64,000 bases of DNA from Loxodes magnus (lineage: Eukaryota; Ciliophora; Karyorelictea; Loxodida; Loxodidae). Positions 1-11,490 of the stretch are shown here, piece after piece (positions within the stretch are counted from its first letter, which is position 1; every line of letters begins with the position of its first letter). The DNA is taken from NCBI GenBank assembly GCA_946699065.1, contig CAMPDV010002077.1, positions 1 through 64,000 on the forward strand. Direction: 5' to 3'. The notes below the pieces were generated by a model. It had not been told where the DNA came from, made no database searches, and worked only from the letters and a program-made list of their open reading frames with translations. The position numbers and the translations under genes are program-made.

Positions 1-119
1 ACTTTTCTTTATTTTCGACTTCTCATTTTTACTCTTTGAATATTCTTTTTATTAATTTCTAAATTTTTAATTATCTTTATTCTTACTAAAATACATTTAT
101 GAACATTTTTCGTCTTTAC
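1..119 (+). repeat. First complete monomer (reference for numbering)
   Basis: This unit defines the monomer numbering used here. Fixed parts are GACTTCTCAT (17-26), a T5 run (26-30), the 8-bp palindrome GAATATTC (38-45), a second T5 run (64-68), ACATTTATGAAC (93-104) and a third T5 run (106-110). Variable parts are position 7 (C or A), 33-39 (CTTTGAA, ATTTGAA, CTTTGGA or CTTCGAA), 50 (G, A or T), 56-62 (TTCGAAA, TTCTAAA, CTTCGAA or a TATTAA block), 69-72 (AAAT, GAAT or AATT), 82-88 (CTTACTA, CTCTCTA, CTTTCCA, CTTAATA, CTTTCTA or TTTTCCA) and the 106-119 tail. This particular copy has T at position 50, TTCTAAA, AATT and CTTACTA. The monomer start is arbitrary, because a tandem array has no natural first base. 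Confidence 0.95.
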
Positions 120-322
120 ACTTTTATTTATTTTCGACTTCTCATTTTTACTCTTTGAATATTCTTTTAATTAATTTCTAAATTTTTAAATATCTTTATT
201 CTTACTAAAATACATTTATGAACATTTTTCGTCTTTATACTTTTCTTTATTTTCGACTTCTCATTTTTACTCTTTGAATATTCTTTTAATTAACTTCGAA
301 ATTTTTAAATATCTTTATTCTT
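1..322 (+). repeat. Segment shared with 10,114-10,435
   Basis: The first 2.7 monomers carry an unusual order of markers: T at position 50 with TTCTAAA and AATTATC; then ACTTTTATTT with AATTAATTTCTAAA; then the rare CGTCTTTATAC tail; then AACTTCGAAA. The same order occurs at 10,114-10,435, 10,113 bp away (85 monomers less 2 bp). The match ends where CTTAATA replaces CTTACTA. By eye I see no difference inside the segment. It is either an old block duplication across domain A or a conversion tract. Confidence 0.75.
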
Positions 323-2149
323 AATAAAATACATTTATGAACATTTTTCGTCTTTACACTTTTCTTTATTTTCGACTTCTCATTTTTACTCTTTGAATAT
401 TCTTTTGATTAATTTCTAAATTTTTAAATATCTTTATTCTTTCTGAAAAACATTTATGAACATTTTTCGTCTTTACACTTTTCTTTGTTTTCGACTTCTC
501 ATTTTTACTCTTTGAATATTCTTTTGATTAATTTCGAAATTTTTAAATATCTTTATTCTCTCTAAAATACATTTATGAACATTTTTCGTCTTTACACTTT
601 TCTTTATTTTCGACTTCTCATTTTTACTCTTTGAATATTCTTTTGATTAATTTCGAAATTTTTAAATATCTTTATTCTTACTAAAATACATTTATGAACA
701 TTTTTCGTCTTTACACTTTTCTTTATTTTCGACTTCTATTTTTACTCTTTGAATATTCTTTTAATTAACTTCGAAATTTTTAAATATCTTTATTCTCTCT
801 AAAATACATTTATGAACATTTTTCGTCTTTACACTTTTCTTTATTTTCGACTTCTCATTTTTACTCTTTGAATATTCTTTTTATTAATTTCTAAATTTTT
901 AAATATCTTTATTCTTTCCAAAATACATTTATGAACATTTTTCGTCTTTACACTTTTCTTTATTTTCGACTTCTCATTTTTACTCTTTGAATATTCTTTT
1001 GATTAATTTCGAAATTTTTAAATATCTTTATTCTTACTAAAATACATTTATGAACATTTTTCGTCTTTACACTTTTATTTATTTTCGACTTCTCATTTTT
1101 ACTCTTTGAATATTCTTTTGATTAACTTCGAAATTTTTAAATATCTTTATTCTTTCCAAAATACATTTATGAACATTTTTCGTCTTTACACTTTTCTTTA
1201 TTTTCGACTTCTCATTTTTACTCTTTGAATATTCTTTTAATTAACTTCGAAATTTTTAAATATCTTTATTCTCTCTAAAATACATTTATGAACATTTTTC
1301 GTCTTTACACTTTTATTTATTTTCGACTTCTCATTTTTACTCTTTGAATATTCTTTTGATTAATTTCGAAATTTTTAAATATCTTTATTCTTTCCAAAAT
1401 ACATTTATGAACATTTTTCGTCTTTACACTTTTATTTATTTTCGACTTCTCATTTTTACTCTTTGAATATTCTTTTTATTAATTTCTAAATTTTTAATTA
1501 TCTTTATTCTTAATAAAATACATTTATGAACATTTTTCGTCTTTACACTTTTCTTTATTTTCGACTTCTCATTTTTACTCTTTGAATATTCTTTTGATTA
1601 ATTTCGAAATTTTTAAATATCTTTATTCTTACTAAAATACATTTATGAACATTTTTCGTCTTTACACTTTTATTTATTTTCGACTTCTCATTTTTACTCT
1701 TTGAATATTCTTTTGATTAACTTCGAAATTTTTAAATATCTTTATTCTTTCCAAAATACATTTATGAACATTTTTCGTCTTTACACTTTTCTTTATTTTC
1801 GACTTCTCATTTTTACTCTTTGAATATTCTTTTGATTAATTTCTAAATTTTTAATTATCTTTATTCTCTCTAAAATACATTTATGAACATTTTTCGTCTT
1901 TACACTTTTCTTTATTTTCGACTTCTCATTTTTACTCTTTGGATATTCTTTTGATTAATTTCTAAATTTTTAAATATCTTTATTCTTTCCAAAATACATT
2001 TATGAACATTTTTCGTCTTTACACTTTTCTTTATTTTCGACTTCTCATTTTTACTCTTTGAATATTCTTTTAATTAATTTCTAAATTTTTAAATATCTTT
2101 ATTCTTACTAAAATACATTTATGAACATTTTTCGTCTTTACACTTTTCT

Positions 2150-3590
2150 TTATTTTCGACTTCTCATTTTTACTCTTTGAATATTCTTTTGATTAATTTC
2201 GAAATTTTTAAATATCTTTATTCTCTCTAAAATACATTTATGAACATTTTTCGTCTTTACACTTTTCTTTATTTTCGACTTCTCATTTTTACTCTTTGGA
2301 TATTCTTTTGATTAATTTCTAAATTTTTGAATATCTTTATTCTTACTAAAATACATTTATGAACATTTTTCGTCTTTACACTTTTCTTTATTTTCGACTT
2401 CTCATTTTTACTCTTTGAATATTCTTTCGATTAATTTCTAAATTTTTGAATATCTTTATTCTTACTAAAATACATTTATGAACATTTTTCGTCTTTACAC
2501 TTTTCTTTGTTTTCGACTTCTCATTTTTACTCTTTGAATATTCTTTTGATTAATTTCTAAATTTTTGAATATCTTTATTCTTACTAAAATACATTTATGA
2601 ACATTTTTCGTCTTTACACTTTTCTTTATTTTCGACTTCTCATTTTTACTCTTTGAATATTCTTTTGATTAATTTCGAAATTTTTAAATATCTTTATTCT
2701 CTCTAAAATACATTTATGAACATTTTTCGTCTTTACACTTTTCTTTATTTTCGACTTCTCATTTTTACTCTTTGAATATTCTTTTAATTAACTTCGAAAT
2801 TTTTAAATATCTTTATTCTTACTAAAATACATTTATGAACATTTTTCGTCTTTACACTTTTCTTTATTTTCGACTTCTCATTTTTACTCTTTGAATATTC
2901 TTTTGATTAATTTCTAAATTTTTAAATATCTTTATTCTCTCTAAAATACATTTATGAACATTTTTCGTCTTTACACTTTTCTTTATTTTCGACTTCTCAT
3001 TTTTACTATTTGAATATTCTTTTGATTAATTTCTAAATTTTTAAATATCTTTATTCTTACTAAAATACATTTATGAACATTTTTCGTCTTTACACTTTTC
3101 TTTATTTTCGACTTCTCATTTTTACTCTTTGAATATTCTTTTGATTAATTTCGAAATTTTTAAATATCTTTATTCTCTCTAAAATACATTTATGAACATT
3201 TTTCGTCTTTACACTTTTCTTTATTTTCGACTTCTCATTTTTACTATTTGAATATTCTTTTGATTAATTTCTAAATTTTTAAATATCTTTATTCTTACTA
3301 AAATACATTTATGAACATTTTTCGTCTTTACACTTTTCTTTATTTTCGACTTCTCATTTTTACTCTTTGAATATTCTTTTGATTAATTTCGAAATTTTTA
3401 AATATCTTTATTCTCTCTAAAATACATTTATGAACATTTTTCGTCTTTACACTTTTCTTTATTTTCGACTTCTCATTTTTACTCTTTGGATATTCTTTTG
3501 ATTAATTTCTAAATTTTTGAATATCTTTATTCTTACTAAAATACATTTATGAACATTTTTCGTCTTTACACTTTTCTTTATTTTCGACTT
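2150..3590 (+). repeat. Pair of blocks 1,190 bp apart (10 monomers)
   Basis: A two-monomer string (TTCGAAA with CTCTCTA, then CTTTGGA with TTCTAAATTTTTGAAT and CTTACTA) occurs at about 2150-2400 and again at about 3340-3590. The ACTCTTTGGA marker is at 2291 and 3481, so the spacing is exactly 1,190 bp. The next monomers differ (TTTCGATTAA against TTTTGATTAA), so the match is short. The same 10-monomer spacing recurs in domain B. Confidence 0.55.
2920..3480 (+). repeat. Dimeric higher-order repeat (238 bp)
   Basis: Two monomer types alternate. One has TTCGAAA with CTCTCTA; the other has ACTATTTGAA with TTCTAAA and CTTACTA. The ACTATTT marker is at 3005 and 3243, exactly 238 bp (2 x 119) apart. 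The alternation ends at 3481, where CTTTGGA replaces CTATTTGAA. It is a short, local duplication of a monomer pair. Confidence 0.7.
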
Positions 3591-4633
3591 CTCATTTTTA
3601 CTCTTTGAATATTCTTTTGATTAATTTCTAAATTTTTAATTATCTTTATTCTCTCTAAAATACATTTATGAACATTTTTCGTCTTTACACTTTTCTTTAT
3701 TTTCGACTTCTCATTTTTACTCTTTGGATATTCTTTTGATTAATTTCTAAATTTTTAAATATCTTTATTCTCTCTAAAATACATTTATGAACATTTTTCG
3801 TCTTTACACTTTTCTTTATTTTCGACTTCTCATTTTTACTCTTTGAATATTCTTTTAATTAATTTCTAAATTTTTAAATATCTTTATTCTCTCTAAAATA
3901 CATTTATGAACATTTTTCGTCTTTACACTTTTCTTTATTTTCGACTTCTCATTTTTACTCTTTGAATATTCTTTTAATTAACTTCGAAATTTTTAAATAT
4001 CTTTATTCTCTCTAAAATACATTTATGAACATTTTTCGTCTTTACACTTTTCTTTATTTTCGACTTCTCATTTTTACTATTTGAATATTCTTTTGATTAA
4101 TTTCTAAATTTTTAAATATCTTTATTCTTAATAAAATACATTTATGAACATTTTTCGTCTTTACACTTTTCTTTATTTTCGACTTCTCATTTTTACTCTT
4201 TGAATATTCTTTTGATTAATTTCGAAATTTTTAAATATCTTTATTCTCTCTAAAATACATTTATGAACATTTTTCGTCTTTACACTTTTCTTTATTTTCG
4301 ACTTCTCATTTTTACTATTTGAATATTCTTTTGATTAATTTCTAAATTTTTAAATATCTTTATTATTAATAAAATACATTTATGAACATTTTTCGTCTTT
4401 ACACTTTTCTTTATTTTCGACTTCTCATTTTTACTCTTTGGATATTCTTTTAATTAATTTCTAAATTTTTAAATATCTTTATTCTCTCTAAAATACATTT
4501 ATGAACATTTTTCGTCTTTACACTTTTCTTTATTTTCGACTTCTCATTTTTACTCTTTGAATATTCTTTTGATTAATTTCGAAATTTTTGAATATCTTTA
4601 TTCTTACTAAAATACATTTATGAACATTTTTCG

Positions 4634-5002
4634 TCTTTACACTTTTCTTTATTTTCGACTTCTCATTTTTACTATTTGAATATTCTTTTGATTAATTTCT
4701 AAATTTTTAAATATCTTTATTCTTACTAAAATACATTATGAACATTTTTCGTCTTTACACTTTTATTTATTTTCGACTTCTCATTTTTACTCTTTGAATA
4801 TTCTTTTAATTAACTTCGAAATTTTTAAATATCTTTATTCTCTCTAAAATACATTTATGAACATTTTTCGTCTTTACACTTTTCTTTATTTTCGACTTCT
4901 CATTTTTACTCTTTGAATATTCTTTTAATTAACTTCGAAATTTTTAAATATCTTTATTCTTACTAAAATACATTTATGAACATTTTTCGTCTTTACACTT
5001 TT
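4634..5002 (+). repeat. 369-bp tract identical to 18,069-18,437
   Basis: The tract holds ACTATTTGAA, TTCTAAA and CTTACTA with a rare 1-bp deletion (ACATTATGAAC at ~4733). It continues with an ACTTTTATTT monomer with AACTTCGAAA and CTCTCTA, then AACTTCGAAA with CTTACTA. The same order, including the deletion, is found 13,435 bp downstream. Boundaries are single mismatches: G/A in the preceding tail, and C/A at 5003/18438. Reading base by base I found no difference inside. Confidence 0.85.
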
Positions 5003-5929
5003 CTTTATTTTCGACTTCTCATTTTTACTCTTTGAATATTCTTTTGATTAACTTCGAAATTTTTAAATATCTTTATTCTTACTAAAATACATTTATGAAC
5101 ATTTTTCGTCTTTACACTTTTCTTTATTTTCGACTTCTCATTTTTACTCTTTGAATATTCTTTTGATTAATTTCTAAATTTTTAAATATCTTTATTCTTT
5201 CCAAAATACATTTATGAACATTTTTCGTCTTTACACTTTTCTTTATTTTCGACTTCTCATTTTTACTATTTGAATATTCTTTTGATTAATTTCTAAATTT
5301 TTAAATATCTTTATTCTTAATAAAATACATTTATGAACATTTTTCGTCTTTACACTTTTCTTTATTTTCGACTTCTCATTTTTACTATTTGAATATTCTT
5401 TTAATTAACTTCGAAATTTTTAAATATCTTTATTCTTTCTGAAATACATTTATGAACATTTTTCGTCTTTACACTTTTCTTTATTTTCGACTTCTCATTT
5501 TTACTCTTTGAATATTCTTTTGATTAATTTCTAAATTTTTAAATATCTTTATTATTAATAAAATACATTTATGAACATTTTTCGTCTTTACACTTTTCTT
5601 TGTTTTCGACTTCTCATTTTTACTCTTTGGATATTCTTTTGATTAATTTCGAAATTTTTAAATATCTTTATTCTTAATAAAATACATTTATGAACATTTT
5701 TCGTCTTTACACTTTTCTTTATTTTCGACTTCTCATTTTTACTCTTTGAATATTCTTTTGATTAATTTCGAAATTTTTGAATATCTTTATTCTTACTAAA
5801 ATACATTTATGAACATTTTTCGTCTTTACACTTTTCTTTATTTTCGACTTCTCATTTTTACTCTTTGGATATTCTTTTGATTAATTTCGAAATTTTTGAA
5901 TATCTTTATTCTTACTAAAATACATTTAT

Positions 5930-7380
5930 GAACATTTTTCGTCTTTACACTTTTCTTTATTTTCGACTTCTCATTTTTACTCTTTGAATATTCTTTTAAT
6001 TAATTTCTAAATTTTTAAATATCTTTATTCTCTCTAAAATACATTTATGAACATTTTTCGTCTTTACACTTTTCTTTATTTTCGACTTCTCATTTTTACT
6101 CTTTGAATATTCTTTTGATTAACTTCGAAATTTTTAAATATCTTTATTCTTTCTGAAAAACATTTATGAACATTTTTCGTCTTTACACTTTTCTTTATTT
6201 TCGACTTCTCATTTTTACTATTTGAATATTCTTTTGATTAATTTCTAAATTTTTAAATATCTTTATTCTTAATAAAATACATTTATGAACATTTTTCGTC
6301 TTTACACTTTTCTTTATTTTCGACTTCTCATTTTTACTCTTTGAATATTCTTTTGATTAATTTCGAAATTTTTAAATATCTTTATTCTTACTAAAATACA
6401 TTTATGAACATTTTTCGTCTTTACACTTTTATTTATTTTCGACTTCTCATTTTTACTCTTTGAATATTCTTTTGATTAATTTCGAAATTTTTAAATATCT
6501 TTATTCTTAATAAAATACATTTATGAACATTTTTCGTCTTTACACTTTTCTTTATTTTCGACTTCTCATTTTTACTCTTTGAATATTCTTTTGATTAATT
6601 TCTAAATTTTTAAATATCTTTATTCTTTCTGAAAAACATTTATGAACATTTTTCGTCTTTACACTTTTCTTTGTTTTCGACTTCTCATTTTTACTCTTTG
6701 AATATTCTTTTAATTAATTTCTAAATTTTTAAATATCTTTATTCTCTCTAAAATACATTTATGAACATTTTTCGTCTTTACACTTTTCTTTATTTTCGAC
6801 TTCTCATTTTTACTCTTTGAATATTCTTTCGATTAATTTCTAAATTTTTAAATATCTTTATTCTTACTAAAATACATTTATGAACATTTTTCGTCTTTAC
6901 ACTTTTCTTTATTTTCGACTTCTCATTTTTACTCTTTGAATATTCTTTTAATTAACTTCGAAATTTTTAAATATCTTTATTCTCTCTAAAATACATTTAT
7001 GAACATTTTTCGTCTTTACACTTTTCTTTATTTTCGACTTCTCATTTTTACTCTTTGAATATTCTTTTTATTAATTTCTAAATTTTTAAATATCTTTATT
7101 CTTTCCAAAATACATTTATGAACATTTTTCGTCTTTACACTTTTCTTTGTTTTCGACTTCTCATTTTTACTCTTTGAATATTCTTTTGATTAATTTCGAA
7201 ATTTTTAAATATCTTTATTCTCTCTAAAATACATTTATGAACATTTTTCGTCTTTACACTTTTCTTTATTTTCGACTTCTCATTTTTACTCTTTGAATAT
7301 TCTTTTAATTAACTTCGAAATTTTTAAATATCTTTATTCTTACTAAAATACATTTATGAACATTTTTCGTCTTTACACTT
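5930..7380 (+). repeat. First copy of a 15/17-monomer mosaic block
   Basis: The CTTTCTGAAAAACAT markers at 6151 and 6627 reappear at 7936 and 8412, both exactly 1,785 bp (15 monomers) downstream. Monomer order is largely preserved, with some single-monomer swaps. An example is TTCGAAA with CTTACTA at ~6350 against T50/TTCTAAA with CTTTCCA at ~8130. From about 7030 the matching partner shifts to a 2,023-bp spacing (17 monomers): the CTTTGTTTT marker at 7145 matches 9168. An extra dimer has therefore been added in the second copy. Confidence 0.75.
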
Positions 7381-7714
7381 TTCTTTATTTTCGACTTCTC
7401 ATTTTTACTCTTTGGATATTCTTTTGATTAATTTCGAAATTTTTAAATATCTTTATTCTTTCTAAAATACATTTATGAACATTTTTCGTCTTTACACTTT
7501 TCTTTATTTTCGACTTCTCATTTTTACTCTTTGGATATTCTTTTGATTAATTTCGAAATTTTTGAATATCTTTATTCTTACTAAAATACATTTATGAACA
7601 TTTTTCGTCTTTACACTTTTCTTTATTTTCGACTTCTCATTTTTACTCTTTGAATATTCTTTTGATTAATTTCGAAATTTTTAAATATCTTTATTCTTTC
7701 TAAAAGACATTTAT

Positions 7715-9410
7715 AAACATTTTTCGTCTTTACACTTTTCTTTATTTTCGACTTCTCATTTTTACTCTTTGAATATTCTTTTAATTAATTTCTAAATTTT
7801 TAAATATCTTTATTCTCTCTAAAATACATTTATGAACATTTTTCGTCTTTACACTTTTCTTTATTTTCGACTTCTCATTTTTACTCTTTGAATATTCTTT
7901 TAATTAACTTCGAAATTTTTAAATATCTTTATTCTTTCTGAAAAACATTTATGAACATTTTTCGTCTTTACACTTTTCTTTATTTTCGACTTCTCATTTT
8001 TACTATTTGAATATTCTTTTGATTAATTTCTAAATTTTTAAATATCTTTATTCTTAATAAAATACATTTATGAACATTTTTCGTCTTTACACTTTTCTTT
8101 ATTTTCGACTTCTCATTTTTACTCTTTGAATATTCTTTTTATTAATTTCTAAATTTTTAAATATCTTTATTCTTTCCAAAATACATTTATGAACATTTTT
8201 CGTCTTTACACTTTTCTTTATTTTCGACTTCTCATTTTTACTCTTTGAATATTCTTTTGATTAATTTCGAAATTTTTAAATATCTTTATTCTTAATAAAA
8301 TACATTTATGAACATTTTTCGTCTTTACACTTTTCTTTATTTTCGACTTCTCATTTTTACTCTTTGAATATTCTTTTGATTAATTTCTAAATTTTTAAAT
8401 ATCTTTATTCTTTCTGAAAAACATTTATGAACATTTTTCGTCTTTACACTTTTCTTTGTTTTCGACTTCTCATTTTTACTCTTTGAATATTCTTTTAATT
8501 AATTTCTAAATTTTTAAATATCTTTATTCTCTCTAAAATACATTTATGAACATTTTTCGTCTTTACACTTTTCTTTATTTTCGACTTCTCATTTTTACTC
8601 TTTGAATATTCTTTTGATTAATTTCGAAATTTTTAAATATCTTTATTCTTACTAAAATACATTTATGAACATTTTTCGTCTTTACACTTTTCTTTATTTT
8701 CGACTTCTCATTTTTACTCTTTGAATATTCTTTTAATTAACTTCGAAATTTTTAAATATCTTTATTCTCTCTAAAATACATTTATGAACATTTTTCGTCT
8801 TTACACTTTTCTTTATTTTCGACTTCTCATTTTTACTCTTTGAATATTCTTTTTATTAATTTCTAAATTTTTAAATATCTTTATTCTTTCCAAAATACAT
8901 TTATGAACATTTTTCGTCTTTACACTTTTCTTTATTTTCGACTTCTCATTTTTACTCTTTGAATATTCTTTTGATTAATTTCTAAATTTTTAAATATCTT
9001 TATTCTTACTAAAATACATTTATGAACATTTTTCGTCTTTACACTTTTCTTTATTTTCGACTTCTCATTTTTACTCTTTGAATATTCTTTTTATTAATTT
9101 CTAAATTTTTAAATATCTTTATTCTTTCCAAAATACATTTATGAACATTTTTCGTCTTTACACTTTTCTTTGTTTTCGACTTCTCATTTTTACTCTTTGA
9201 ATATTCTTTTGATTAATTTCGAAATTTTTAAATATCTTTATTCTCTCTAAAATACATTTATGAACATTTTTCGTCTTTACACTTTTCTTTATTTTCGACT
9301 TCTCATTTTTACTCTTTGAATATTCTTTTAATTAACTTCGAAATTTTTAAATATCTTTATTCTTACTAAAATACATTTATGAACATTTTTCGTCTTTACA
9401 CTTTTCTTTA
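7715..9410 (+). repeat. Second copy of the 15/17-monomer mosaic block
   Basis: Partner of 5930-7380. It keeps both CTTTCTGAAAAACAT monomers (7936, 8412) and both CTTTGTTTT monomers (~8455, 9168). Near 8935-9160 it carries two extra monomers (TTCTAAA with CTTACTA, then T50/TTCTAAA with CTTTCCA), which raises the offset from 1,785 to 2,023 bp. It begins just after a unique monomer with AAAAGACATTTATAAAC (~7700). Confidence 0.7.
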
Positions 9411-10113
9411 TTTTCGACTTCTCATTTTTACTCTTTGAATATTTTTTTGATTAATTTCGAAATTTTTGAATATCTTTATTCTTACTAAAATACATTTATG
9501 AACATTTTTCGTCTTTACACTTTTCTTTATTTTCGACTTCTCATTTTTACTCTTTGAATATTCTTTTGATTAATTTCGAAATTTTTAAATATCTTTATTC
9601 TTACTAAAATACATTTATGAACATTTTTCGTCTTTACACTTTTCTTTATTTTCGACTTCTCATTTTTACTCTTTGAATATTCTTTTGATTAATTTCGAAA
9701 TTTTTAAATATCTTTATTCTCTCTAAAATACATTTATGAACATTTTTCGTCTTTACACTTTTCTTTATTTTCGACTTCTCATTTTTACTCTTTGGATATT
9801 CTTTTGATTAATTTCTAAATTTTTGAATATCTTTATTCTTACTAAAATACATTTATGAACATTTTTCGTCTTTACTCTTTTCTTTATTTTCGACTTCTCA
9901 TTTTTACTATTTGAATATTCTTTTTATTAATTTCTAAATTTTTAAATATCTTTATTCTTTCCAAAATACATTTATGAACATTTTTCGTCTTTACACTTTT
10001 CTTTATTTTCGACTTCTCATTTTTACTCTTTGAATATTCTTTTAATTAACTTCGAAATTTTTAAATATCTTTATTCTTACTAAAGTACATTTATGAACAT
10101 TTTTCGTCTTTAC

Positions 10114-10435
10114 ACTTTTCTTTATTTTCGACTTCTCATTTTTACTCTTTGAATATTCTTTTTATTAATTTCTAAATTTTTAATTATCTTTATTCTTACT
10201 AAAATACATTTATGAACATTTTTCGTCTTTACACTTTTATTTATTTTCGACTTCTCATTTTTACTCTTTGAATATTCTTTTAATTAATTTCTAAATTTTT
10301 AAATATCTTTATTCTTACTAAAATACATTTATGAACATTTTTCGTCTTTATACTTTTCTTTATTTTCGACTTCTCATTTTTACTCTTTGAATATTCTTTT
10401 AATTAACTTCGAAATTTTTAAATATCTTTATTCTT
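10114..10435 (+). repeat. Segment shared with 1-322
   Basis: Second copy of the segment at the window start, with the same run of markers including AATTATC, ACTTTTATTT and the rare CGTCTTTATAC tail. It is preceded by a unique AAAGTACAT monomer (10084). Confidence 0.75.
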
Positions 10436-11001
10436 ACTAAAATACATTTATGAACATTTTTCGTCTTTACACTTTTCTTTATTTTCGACTTCTCATTTTT
10501 ACTCTTTGAATATTCTTTTGATTAATTTCGAAATTTTTAAATATCTTTATTCTTACTAAAATACATTTATGAACATTTTTCGTCTTTACACTTTTCTTTA
10601 TTTTCGACTTCTCATTTTTACTCTTTGAATATTCTTTTGATTAATTTCTAAATTTTTAAATATCTTTATTCTTAATAAAATACATTTATGAACATTTTTC
10701 GTCTTTACACTTTTCTTTATTTTCGACTTCTCATTTTTACTCTTTGAATATTCTTTTTATTAATTTCTAAATTTTTAAATATCTTTATTCTTTCCAAAAT
10801 ACATTTATGAACATTTTTCGTCTTTACACTTTTCTTTATTTTCGACTTCTCATTTTTACTCTTTGAATATTCTTTTGATTAATTTCGAAATTTTTAAATA
10901 TCTTTATTCTTACTAAAATACATTTATGAACATTTTTCGTCTTTACACTTTTCTTTATTTTCGACTTCTCATTTTTACTCTTTGAATATTCTTTTAATTA
11001 A

Positions 11002-11212
11002 CTTCGAAATTTTTAAATATCTTTATTCTTTCCAAAATACATTTATGAACATTTTTCATCTTTACACTTTTCTTTATTTTCGACTTCTCATTTTTACTCT
11101 TTGGATATTCTTTTGATTAATTTCGAAATTTTTAAATATCTTTAATCTTTCCAAAATACATTTATGAACATTGTTCGTCTTAATACTTTTCTTTATTTTC
11201 GACTTCTCATTT
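11002..11212 (+). repeat. ~210-bp tract shared with 18,961 and 20,267
   Basis: This tract has three unusual markers in a row: TTTTTCATC in place of TTTTTCGTC (11052), CTTTGGATATTC with TCTTTAATCTTTCC, then GTTCGTCTTAATAC (~11172). The last is the first form II tail in the window. The same order occurs near 18,961-19,171 (offset 7,959 bp) and again 1,306 bp further in the tandem copy. Because form II is otherwise typical of the right half of the window, this looks like transfer between distant parts of the array. Confidence 0.75.
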
Positions 11213-11490
11213 TTACTCTTTGAATATTCTTTTAATTAACTTCGAAATTTTTAAATATCTTTATTCTTACTAAAATACATTTATGAACATTTTTCGTCTT
11301 TACACTTTTCTTTATTTTCGACTTCTCATTTTTACTCTTTGAATATTCTTTTAATTAACTTCGAAATTTTTAAATATCTTTATTCTTACTAAAATACATT
11401 TATGAACATTTTTCGTCTTTACACTTTTCTTTATTTTCGACTTCTCATTTTTACTCTTTGAATATTCTTTTGATTAATTTCTAAATTTTT

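Larger units (their letters stand above)
1..11020 (+). repeat. Domain A: form I monomers with shuffled variants
   Basis: About 92 monomers, all with the form I tail (CGTCTTTACAC, or rare CGTCTTTATAC at 232 and ~10345). GTTCG and GCTCG tails, TATTAA blocks and form III tails are absent. The centre alternates between TTCTAAA, TTCGAAA and AACTTCGAAA. Position 82-88 alternates among CTTACTA, CTCTCTA, CTTTCCA and CTTAATA, with a few CTTTCTGAAAAACAT copies (445, 6150, 6626, 7935, 8411). Combinations of these markers change from one monomer to the next, so neighbouring copies are usually not each other's closest relatives. That pattern is expected when blocks of several monomers are duplicated together. 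The domain's end is placed just before the first GTTCGTCTTAATAC monomer (~11170). Confidence 0.85.
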
